Part shown: one piece after another, positions 8,564-18,600 of the stretch
Layout of the letters: each line of letters opens with the position of its first letter
How positions within the stretch are numbered: position 1 is the stretch's first letter
Assembly (NCBI GenBank): GCA_946482335.1
Contig: CAMLRG010000089.1
Coordinates: 1 to 19,845 of the forward strand
Length of the DNA: 19,845 bases
Source of the DNA: an uncultured Duganella sp.
Lineage (GTDB): Bacteria; Pseudomonadota; Gammaproteobacteria; Burkholderiales; Burkholderiaceae
Direction of reading: 5' to 3'
Position numbers and translations under genes: made by a program
The notes under the pieces: model-generated
The model's database searches: none
Told to the model about the DNA's origin: nothing
What the model saw: only the letters and a program-made list of their open reading frames with translations

Positions 8564-9477
8564 AGCTGTCCTCGTTTGCCGCCCTTGCCTGCCTGCTGCT
8601 GCCCACGTTATCCGCCGGCGCCGCCACGCTCCTGACGCGCCACGCGCTGGGCGCCGAGGCTGGCCGCATCGATGTGCTGAAACTGCCCGGCGCACAAGCC
8701 CAGGGCCAACTGGGCCTGCGCTGCGAGCGCGTGCACTACAGCGCCGGCGTGCTGGCCTGCCTGCGCGCCGTGCCCGGGCAGGGCTTGAAGCTGGACCTGG
8801 CCGACAAGGCGGGGCAGGTGGCCATGACGCTGTCCTTCCCCAACGTGCTGCTGGCCAGCCGGGTGCGCGTCGCCGCCAATGGCGGGCTGGTGGCGTTCAC
8901 CGGCTTTTCCAGCGGCCACACCTACACCGGTACCGACTTCGCCACCCGCACCTATGTGGTCGACGCCGCCCGCCGCCGCCTGCTGGCCGACCTGTCGACG
9001 TTCAAGGTGGTGGAAAGCGCGGCCTTGCAGATGCCGGCGCGCCGCTTCAATGTGTGGGGCGTGAGTTTTGACCCGGCCGCGCCGGGCCGCTTCGTCGCCA
9101 CCGTCGGCGCCGGCGGCGAAGTATTCCTGGCGCAGGGCGACCTGGCGGCGAAAACGCTGGTCCTGCTGCGCAAGGATATGGAATGCCCGTCCTACTCACC
9201 GGACGGCAAGCGCATCGCCTTCAAGCGCCGCAAGCCCGGCGGCGGCTGGCTGCCCGCCATCTACGAGCCGGCCAGCGGCCGCGAATGGGTGCTGCAGGAG
9301 GCGCGCAGCCTGGACGACCAGATCCTCTGGCTCGACAACGACACCATTGCCTACGAATTGGTGCGGCCCGGCCAGCCCGAAGGCGGTGAGACCGATGTCG
9401 TGGCGCGCGCCGCGGGCGGCAGCGGGGCGTCGTCCGTCTTGCGCGCCGGCGCCGGGTCGCCCAGCCTGTTCGATTAG
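8560..9477 (+). CDS. Secreted TolB/PD40-like beta-propeller protein
   Basis: This is a 305-aa protein with a typical signal peptide (MKLSSFAALACLLLPTLSAGA, cleavage near residue 21). Cys11 is too close to the N-terminus and lacks a good lipobox, so a lipoprotein is unlikely. The mature part is beta-rich. YSPDGKRIAFKR (212-223) is a clear PD40/WD40-like TolB repeat, preceded by weaker blades (about 165-190) and followed by ILWLDNDTIAYEL (255-267). It probably folds as a small periplasmic propeller. The substrate or partner is unknown. Its ATG overlaps the MFS stop, so it is cotranslated with that transporter and may work with it at the envelope. The start is inside a longer frame open from 7282; the signal peptide and overlap fix the true start. 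Confidence 0.87.
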   Translation: MKLSSFAALACLLLPTLSAGAATLLTRHALGAEAGRIDVLKLPGAQAQGQLGLRCERVHYSAGVLACLRAVPGQGLKLDLADKAGQVAMTLSFPNVLLASRVRVAANGGLVAFTGFSSGHTYTGTDFATRTYVVDAARRRLLADLSTFKVVESAALQMPARRFNVWGVSFDPAAPGRFVATVGAGGEVFLAQGDLAAKTLVLLRKDMECPSYSPDGKRIAFKRRKPGGGWLPAIYEPASGREWVLQEARSLDDQILWLDNDTIAYELVRPGQPEGGETDVVARAAGGSGASSVLRAGAGSPSLFD

Positions 9478-9677
9478 TGCGGCGCCGCAACACTTCCAAT
9501 TGCGAAGTCATCAATGAACTAATTTACAGTCTTCCCTACGGGAAATCTTGCCTTACCATGCTTTGGGTAAGTTGGATAGAAGAAATTTTTATCTTTTAAG
9601 AAAATTAATAGAAAAGACATTCTGCTAAGCTAGCCGGCAATAGTTGCCCTCGGGCATCAAAACCAACTAGCCAGGGA
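9475..9677 (+). promoter_or_regulatory. Leader of the giant exoprotein gene; hairpin-rich, AT-rich core
   Basis: The 200 nt between genes hold CGGCGCCGCAACACT (9480-9494), an ACTTC/GAAGT hairpin (9492-9508), TTCCC/GGGAA (9532-9544), CTTACC/GGTAAG (9552-9571), an AT-rich tract, and CTGCTAAGCTAGC (9622-9634) with an extended -10-like TGCTAAGCT. GGCAA/TTGCC (9636-9648) overlaps GCCC/GGGC (9646-9655), so the two stems are mutually exclusive. AGGGA at 9673-9677 is the ribosome site. Several elements match the leader at 7147-7255. Confidence 0.5.
9572..9620. other. AT-rich tract (9 G/C in 49 bases)
   Basis: In a window otherwise near two-thirds GC, this stretch has 9 G or C in 49 bases, with A and T runs. 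It sits directly upstream of the extended -10-like TGCTAAGCT. It could be an UP element, a curved or easily melted promoter region, or a binding site for an H-NS-like protein. Confidence 0.6.
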
Positions 9678-12600
9678 ATGAACGTGAAACTCGTCCGCAC
9701 GGCCGCCGGTGGCCTCCTTTCGTTTGCTTTGCTCCTTCAACTGATGCTGTGCAGCGCGCCCGCGCGGGCGCAGGATACGCCGCTGAGCAGGGGCCTGGGC
9801 TGGCTGCAAGCCCAGGTGCAGCCCGATGGCGCGCTGGGCGGGGAAGCCGGCTCGATTGCCACGCCGCTGCAGGCGCGCAGCGAAGCGCTGTACACGCTCA
9901 AGCTGCTGGGCGCACCGGCAGCCAGCCAGGCCCCGCTGCGCCAGGCGCTGTCGGCCGAGCAGGACGTGAGCACCGAGTACATGGCGCGCCGCGCCTGGGC
10001 CCTGGGCTACGGCGGGGTGGCCCAGCCGGCCCTGGTCGAGGCGCTGCAACAGCGCCAGAACGGTGACGGCGGCTATGGCGGCGATGGCGGTTATGCCTCG
10101 AACGTGGCCGATACGGCATGGATGCTGCTGGCGCAGCGCGCCGGCGGCGCCCAGCCCGATACGGCCGCCGTCGCGCGCGCCCTGGCTTTCCTCGATGCCA
10201 ACCACCGGGAAGATGGTTCGTTTGCGGTCAACCGCCAGGCCAGCCTGTACGCGACGCTGAAGGCGATGCTGGCATCGTCCGCCTGGTCGGGCCAGCCGGG
10301 CGCCGCCTCGTTCAGCGCCCAGTCGCTGAACTGGCTGCTGGCGCAGCGCAACAGCGCCGGCAACTTCGGCAATCCTTTCGACAATGCGCTGGCGCTGTGG
10401 GTGCTGGCCACCCAGACCGCCGACCAGGGCATCCTGAAGCCGGCGGTCGACGCCTTGCTGGCCAGCCAGGCCGCCAATGGCAGCTGGAACGAGGATCCTT
10501 ACCTGACCGCCGTGGCGCTGCGCGCGCTGTACCTGGTCAACCATCCGCCGGCCAGCAATGGCAGCGCCGCCGTGCGCGGCTTGGTGGCCGACGCGGCCAG
10601 CGGCCTGCCGCTGGCGGGGGCCAGCGTGCAAGTGGTGGCCGGCGGCGATGCGGCCACCGGCAGCGACGCCAACGGCAACTTCAACCTGTCCGGCATTGCG
10701 GCGGGCAGCCTGACCCTGCGCTTTGCCCGCTCCGGCTATGCCAGCCGCGACGTCAACCTGACCGTGGGGGCCGGCCAGAGCCTGAGCATCGGCACCGTGG
10801 CCCTGGCGCCGGCGACACTGAGCGCGACCTTGTCGGGCGTCGTGCGCAACGACAGCGGCCAGCCGCTGGCCGGCGCCGTGGTGGCGGCCGGCACCGCCTC
10901 GGCCACCACCAATGCCAGCGGCGCCTTCAGCATCGGCAACCTGAGCCCCGGCCCGCTGACCGTCACGGTCACGCTGGCCAACTACCGCACCGTGACGCTG
11001 AACCTGGACGTGGCGGCCAACACCAGCTATACCTTCTCGCCGGGCCTGACCCCGACCTGGAAACCGGAGCCGACCACTGCCACCATCAGCGGCAAGGTGG
11101 TCAATGCCGCCACCCGCGCCGGCATCGTCGGCGCCACGGTCAAGGTGGCGGGACAGACCGTGACCAGCACCACCGGCGGCGCTTTCAGCGTCGCCAACGT
11201 GGCGCCGGGCAGCGTGACCATCGGCATTACCGCGCCGGGCTACCAGGCCTATGGCGGCAGCGGCATGGTGGTCGCCGGCGCCAACGCGGTGGGCGAACTG
11301 GCGCTGCAGGCGATGCCGACCTCGTCGACGCTGACCGGTACCGTGACCGATGGCGCCACCGGCGCCGCAGTGGCCGGTGCCAGTGTCGCCGTGCAGGGGC
11401 AGGGCGCGCCAGTCCTGACCGACGCCGCGGGCAAATACCGTATCGCCGGGATTGCCGGCATCGGCTTTGCGCTGAACATCGGCGCCACCGACTACTTCTC
11501 GCAAGTGGTGAACGTGGCCATGTCGCAGCCGGGCGATGCGACGGTGGACGTCAAGCTGCAAAAACGCGATAGCGCGGCCGCCGACATCAGCTTCATCAAG
11601 GTCGCCACGCCGGAGCACAGTTATCCGGCCAGCGGCTTGATCCCGCTCGAAGTCCTGCTGGCCAACAACGGTGCCAGTGGCGTGTCCGTGTTCGTGACGG
11701 CCCAGGTGCTGAACAAGGAAGGCAGCATCGTCCACACTTACCTCGGCAACCCGGGCATCAGCTGGCGCGGCCAGGAACCGGACAACCGGCCGGTGGCGCT
11801 GGGCGCCAACAGCACGGCCGAGCTGATGCTCGAATGGAATACGCTGCGCCTGCCGGGCGGCCCGTACACCGTCAAGGCGCGCGCCTTCGACGATTCGGGC
11901 CGCGTGGTGGCCGAGGCCAGCGCCGAGTTCGAAGTGGAAAGCGCGGCGCGCCTGGCGGGCGGCGTGCTGGCCGATCCGCCGCTGGCGCAAGCCGGTGCGC
12001 GCCTGCCGATCACCTTCAGCGGCGACGTGGTCAACAACGGCAACCTGGTGCTGCCGCCGGGCGCGATGCAATTGAAGGTCACGCTGGCGGCGCAGGAGCC
12101 GGTCAACGGCCAGACCGAAGCGAACCTGCGCACGCTGGCCAGCGGGGCACCGCTGCAGCGGCCGCGCAAATTGAAGATGGCGCCGGAAGGCTGGCTGTAC
12201 ACGGTCAACAATGCGGACGGCAAGGTGCTGCGCCTGGAGGCGAACGGTACACAGACGGTGCTGGGCCAATTCCCCGGCAGCGGCTACACCGATGCCGCCA
12301 TGGACAGCGCCGGCAATATCTGGTCCAGCAATGGCGGCGGCAACCTGTACCGCCTGGCGCCGCAAGGGACGGTGACGCGTTTCACCACCACGGAGATCAG
12401 CCAGATCGCGGCCATCGGCTTCGGTGCCGATGGTATGCTGCTGGCCGGGACCCACTCTGGCGAGAGCCGCCTGGTGCTGCGCGCCGGCGACGGCAAGGAA
12501 ACCATCCTCTCACGCAACGGCTTCAGTTCGCCGGTAGGCATCGTGAAGGACGACGCCGGCAACTACATCGTGGCCAATAGCGGCGACGGCACCCTGGTCA

Positions 12601-15600
12601 AGGTGTCGGCCGCCGATGGTACGATTTCCCCGTTCGTGCGCAACCTGGGTTCGCCGCACGGCATTGCGCGCGATGGCGGCGGCAACGTCTATGTGGCCGA
12701 CAACTCGACTGGCCGGGTGCTCAAGGTCACGCCCGCCGGCGAGACAAGCGTCTACGCTTCCGGCCTGGGCTTGCCGTACGGCCTGGCCTTCGACGCCGCG
12801 GGCACCCTGTACGTGAGCGACACCAATGCCGATGCGATCCGCACCGTCCAGCCCAACGGCACGGTGGGCTTGTACGCGCGCGGCCTCGGCAATAACCCGA
12901 TGGGCATGGCCTACGACTTGAACGGCGACTTGCTGGTGCTGAACCAGGGCGACGGCACGCTGCGCCGCAAGGATGCGCAGAATAATGTGAGCTTCGTGGC
13001 CAGCGGCCTGAATTACCCGATCGCCATGGTGGTGCTGCCCAACGGCGACTACCTGGTCACCGAGAGCAATTCGCAGCGCGTCACCCGCATCAGCGGCGGC
13101 GTGAAGAGCACCTTTGCCAGCGGCCTGGCCAGCCCGATGGGGATTGCGGTCGATGGCGCCGGCAATGTCTACGTGGCGGAATGGGGCGGCAACCGCATTG
13201 CGCGCTTCGCACCCGACGGCAGCAAGCTGGGGGTGACGGAATCGCTGCTGATCAACCCTTACCAGGTGCGCGCGGCGCTGAACGGCGACGTGTACGTACG
13301 CAATTCCGGCAGCATGGTGCGCTACGCCAATGGCGAGTACAAGTTCTGGCACCGCAGCTTCAATTACAGCAACTGGACCCCGGACGTGACGCCGGGCACG
13401 CTGCTGGCATTGAGCGGCGCCAGCGTGGTGCGCATCGACTCCAACGGTGTGGTGTCGACCGTGCGCAGCAACCTGCCTTTCTCGCCAACCGCGGTGGCGG
13501 TCGACCCGGCCGGCAACATCTACCTGAATGACCGCGGCAACCGCAAGATCCACAAGCTCGATACGTCGGGCACCTTGCGCGAGTTCGCAACGCTGACGTC
13601 CTACACCTACAACAACAATATGAGCGACCTGCAGGCCGACAAGGCCGGCAACCTGGTGGTCCGCACCGACAGCGGCTTCCTGCGCGTGTCGCCGGAAGGG
13701 GCGCTCACCCCGATCACCTTCACGCTGCCGCACGTGTACCAGTGGACAGCCGGCAAGGAAGGCGAGATCGTGGTCTTCAATTACGACAAGACTTACCGCG
13801 TCAACACGGCGACCGGCGCCGCCACGCTACTGATGCCGCGCGGCGCCTACAGCAGCAACGCGTATATCGCTTTTGGCGCGGTCAGCACGGCGGACGAGCT
13901 GTGGGTGGTGGACAACAGCCAGTATGTGCTGACGGCCCACACCATGGACGGCACCGAAACGGCGCGCCTGCACGGCTTCGAGTATCCGATCGCGATCGTC
14001 TCCAGCGGCAGCGAAATGCGTTTCGTCGACAATGCCGAGCGCTTCATGTGGTTCAGCGATGCCGCCTACCCGGTCTATAAGGGCAGGTTCCAGGCGCGCT
14101 ACCTGGCGCACGGCAATGGTGTCACCTACGGCACCGCGACGACCAATTACGTCAACAAGTATGTGGGCGGCAGCAAGGGCTATGAGACGTATTACTCGGC
14201 TGGCGGCTACTACCTGGGCGGCCTGGCGGTGCGTCCCGACGGTGGGCTGGCCGTGGCCTATTCGGCGGACGGCCGCGTCGTCGTCCTCGGTCCGAACAAG
14301 ACCGTGGAGCAGGATTTTGCCGGCCTGCGCTCGCCGCAAGGCCTGGTGTTCGACGCCAGCGGCAAGCTGTATGTGGCAAGCAGTTCCAACAATATGGTGC
14401 TGCGCTTCGACCCCGCAGCCGGTCCGGCGGGCAGCATCTTTGCCCGCATGTCCTCGCCGTACGGCCTGGCCTTGAATGGCACGGGCGAACTGTACGTGAC
14501 GCGCACCAGCGGCGTGGACCGCGTCAGCAGCGCGGGCATCGTCAGCAACCTGTCCGGCCAGGGCGGCTTCAATGGCGTGCTGGTGGAGGGCGAACAGCTG
14601 GTGGCGGCCAACCGCAGCAACAGCCAGGTCAACAAGCTGCGCAGCGCGCAAGGCGGCTGGGTCTCGGACGTGTTCGCGTCCGGACTGGCCAGCCCGGTCG
14701 CCATGCGCCAGGGCGCTGACGGCGCGACGCTGCTCCTGAATACCGGCAACAACACCATCGTCAGCTACCGCAATGGCAAGCTCGACCACCTGGCCAACCT
14801 GCCGTCGGGCATGGCCGACTTCGACCGCGCGCCGGACGGCAGCCTGCTGGCTGCCGGCAGCGGCGGCAATGTGGTGCGTGTCGGCAGCGATGGGGGCACG
14901 ACCAACCTGCTGATGAACAACCTGGTCAACAGCTGGCAGATGGACGGGATGGCGATTGCCAGCGACAGCAGCGCCTATCTGCTGGGTGAGGACAGCAACC
15001 AGCGCGGCGTGCTGTATGCGCTGACCCAGCGTGCGCCGGTGCAGCCGCCCGCCGTGGGCAGCGTGGTGTATGAAAGCTCGGTGCCGATGGCGGAACTGGG
15101 CATCGACGGCAGCTACCAGAAGCTCAACTTCGGCAGCTGGGTGCCGGAATATGGCGGCGATTTCCGCATCGAGATGTCGCGCAGCGGCGTGCCGGGCAGC
15201 ATGCAGAACTTCCTGCACGTCGGCCCGAACGCGCAAAGCCAGCTGACGGCGGCGCGCAGCGAACTGCCGCCGGGCGACAGCATCCTGCCGATGTGCCTGG
15301 ACTTGAAGGGCGCCGACTACACCACCATTTCGCGCGTCGAGATGGGGCAGGTGCGCACCGTCAGCAAGAGCCTGACGCCGACCGGCATGGCCAGCGACCG
15401 CGCCGGCAACCTGTACGTGACCGACAGCAGCAAGCTGTATCGCACCGATGCCTCGGGCAACAGCACCGTGGTCGCCAGCGGCATGAGCCTGGCCTTCGGC
15501 CTGGCGGCGGATTCGAAGGAAAACTTCTACGTCGCTTCGCGCAATGCCGCCACCAGCCGTTTCGAAGTGTTGCGCATCGACCTGCAGGGCAACAAGACCG

Positions 15601-18600
15601 TGCTGGCCGACCTGGGCGTGAACAATGCCGCCGGCGTGCAGGTCAACAGCCGCGACGAAGTACTGGTCGGCTCGACCGGCAAGCTGCTGAAGGTGACCCA
15701 GGCCGGCGTGGTGTCCACCGTGACGACCAGCGGCTTCCCGAACCCACGCGGCATTGCCGTCGACGGCCGCGACAACGTTTATGCGCAGAACGAGAACCAT
15801 TCGGTCTCGATGATCAAGCCGGACGGCAGTGCGGTGGCGATCTTCAGCAAGGCCGACGGGGTTGACCACCCTTACTTCGAGGGCGACGGCTATCCGAACA
15901 TCGCCGCCGACTGCGCCGACAACTTCTATATCGCGCCCTTCGTGTGGTCGCGCATCAACCAGAACGGCGAGGAATATTCGCTGGCGCAAGTGGTGCCGCG
16001 CACCGGCCAGATTGCGCGCCTGTTCGACACCCGCACCATTGCACCGAACCTGTCGGACATCGATTACCTGGCGTTCGACCGTTTCAACAACCGCATCCTG
16101 ATGTGGAACCACAACGACCAGTCGATCTGGCAAGTGCCGGTCACTTGCGGCGCGATCGGCGTGCAAGCCCACCTGGTGGCCAAGCCGGGCCAGAAGCTGA
16201 GTAACGCCAGCCGCCCGCCGAGCGCCATCGTGCCGCTGCCGGACGGCCGCACCGAGTACGTGTGGAGCATGCGCGACGTGACGGCGCAGGGCGCCCAGGT
16301 CTGTTTCGGCACCAACCAGGATGGCATGAAGCTGGGCGAGGAGCGCAGCACCCTCGATTCCGGCCATATCAGCTTCCAGAACACCTTTGCCAGCGGCGAA
16401 GTGACCGTGCCGCTGAAGGTGCCGATGGTGCGCGCGGGCAACGTAGTGAATATCGGCGCCACCACCGACAAGCCGGAATACCTGGCAGGGGAGAGCGCCA
16501 TGGTGACCACCTCGCTGGGCAATGCCGATACCAGCGTGGCGAACGGCGACCTGCAGGTGGACGTGTACGACGCGCAGAACAAGCTGGTCAACACCGTGAC
16601 GCAGCAGCAGGTCGGCATCCCGGCCGGCGGCACGCTGCAGGTAAACGGCGCCTATGCGGCCGGCCAGCTGCAGCCGGGCGTCTATACCGCGCGCGCCGTG
16701 CTGAGCGAAAACGGCCAGGCCGTGGCCAGCGCCAACGTGGACTTCCGCGTGCTGGCCGACGTGTCGCAGGCGGCCGCCGTCACGACCCTGGCGCTGGACA
16801 AGCAGAATTACGCCCCGGCCGACCGCGTCGGCATCACCTCGCGCGTCATCGGCCAGTCGGCCAACGTGACGATGGAAAACCTGACCCTGGCGATCCAGGT
16901 CTACGACCCGTCCAATGCCCAGGTGTTCGGCAAGGCGCACGCCATCGTGCAGCTGGCGCCGGGCGCCAAGCTGGACTTCGCTTCGGCGTTCCGCATGGTC
17001 AATGCGGCGGCCGGCAATTACCGCGTCGAGCAGCAGTTGCGCGACAGCGCGGGCCGCGTACTCGACAGCCGCAGCGGTGCTTACGCCGTCAGCTCCAGCG
17101 CGGAAACCGGCTATGGCCTGGCCGGCAGCATCACCGCCATGCCGAAGCAGGTGCCGATCGGCGACAGCCTGGCGTTCACTTTCCAGGTGGTCAACAACGG
17201 CAACAGTGCACTGGACAAGCTGCCGCTGACCGTCAGCCTGCTCGATCCGGTGGCGCTGCAGGTGCAGGCGGAATTCCCGTACACCGTCGACCTGGCCGCT
17301 GGCGCCACCTATAACGGCGCCGGCAACTGGCTGGCGATGGGCGAGGCGGGCCGCAACTACGTGGCCAAGCTGGGCGCCACGGTCGGTGGCAAGCCGATGA
17401 CGCTGGCGCAGGACGCCTTCCAGCTGCTGCCGAAGGCCAAGCCCGACGTGAAACTGGCGATCGAGCAGAACCCGCTGGCGGGCAACCGCGTGCTGGCCCT
17501 GGTGTCCTGCAACGATGGCGAAGACGACACGCCGGGCAGCGACGGCAAGCCGCCGGTCTGCGTGACCGAACGCTCGCAAGCGATCGACGCCGCGCTGACC
17601 GAGCTGGAAGTGCCGCACCTGGTGGTGAGTAGCCCTGAAGCGTTCCAGGCCAAGCTGCGCACGGGCCAGTTCAACACTTACTGGATCTCCGGCAAGGAAG
17701 ACAAGATGAATGCCCAGCAGGTAGCCGAACTGCGCGAACGCATCAACGGCGGCGAAGGCTTGATCGTGGATGGCGTGCACGACAACCGCAACCAGGTGTT
17801 CGACGCCATGACCGGCATCCGCTACCGCGGCAAGATCGGCGAGACCGACCTGCCGGTACGCTTCAACGGCCCGCTGTTCGAAGCGCAGCGCCTGCAATCC
17901 GTCGGCCGCGCCATCAAACCGGATGCGGAAGGCAGCACGCCGCAGGCGATGTTCGAAGGCAGCAAGCCGAACTCCGACGGCCCGGCCGTGTTCAGCAATG
18001 CGTACGGCAACGGCCATGCGCTGTTGTTCGGCTTTGACCTGGCCAGCAGCCTGGCCAAGCAACAAGGCTGGCTGCCGGTGCTGCGCTCGGCGCTGGCGGC
18101 AGTCCTGCCGCAGGCAGCTGAAGTGTCGATGGGCGGTGCCCTGGTGCCGCTGCGCACGACGATCACCAACCAGTCCGAAGCCGTCGAGCTGGAAGTGACG
18201 GTGCAACTGCCGGCCGGCGCTACCTACCAGTCGTCCACGCCGGAGGCAGTGTTCGACCAGGCCAGCAACACCGTGCGCTGGAAGCTGGCGCTGGCGGCAG
18301 CCCAGTCGGTCAGCCTGGACTTGCAGCTGCTGGCGCCGGCGACTCCGGGCCAGTACCAGCTGGAGACCACCGTCAGCTGGCTCGATAAGGGCACGCCGGT
18401 GCAGTACGGCGACACGCTGCAGCGCGCCGTGACCGTCAACAGCGCCAGCCAGTACGGTACAGCGGCGCTGGACGCGATCGGCAAGCTGGCGGTGAGCCAG
18501 CAGAAGGACCGCAAGGCGCGCGACGCCGCCGCCAGCGCCGTTCAGGCAGGCATGGAGAGCTTCGGCGCAGGCACCCAGGCCGGCTATGCGGCTGCGATCG

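Noticed and set aside
9478..9489. TGCGGCGCCGCA palindrome as terminator
   Set aside because: No T tract follows and the palindrome leaves little room for a loop. Almost the same bases follow the MarC-family stop as part of the shared box, so it is better read as part of that element.
9480..9677. c-di-GMP (GEMM) riboswitch in the giant-gene leader
   Set aside because: It was considered because of the nearby c-di-GMP-type protein, but none of the conserved GEMM core blocks can be found.
10118..11572. A 484-codon plus-strand frame inside the giant gene
   Set aside because: It is a shifted frame of the giant gene, rich in Arg/Gln/Gly. The giant frame has consistent domains through the whole interval.
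9657..12455. An uninterrupted 932-codon minus-strand frame
   Set aside because: It is antisense to the toroid and CarboxypepD_reg region, with the same compositional signature and no ribosome site or motif.
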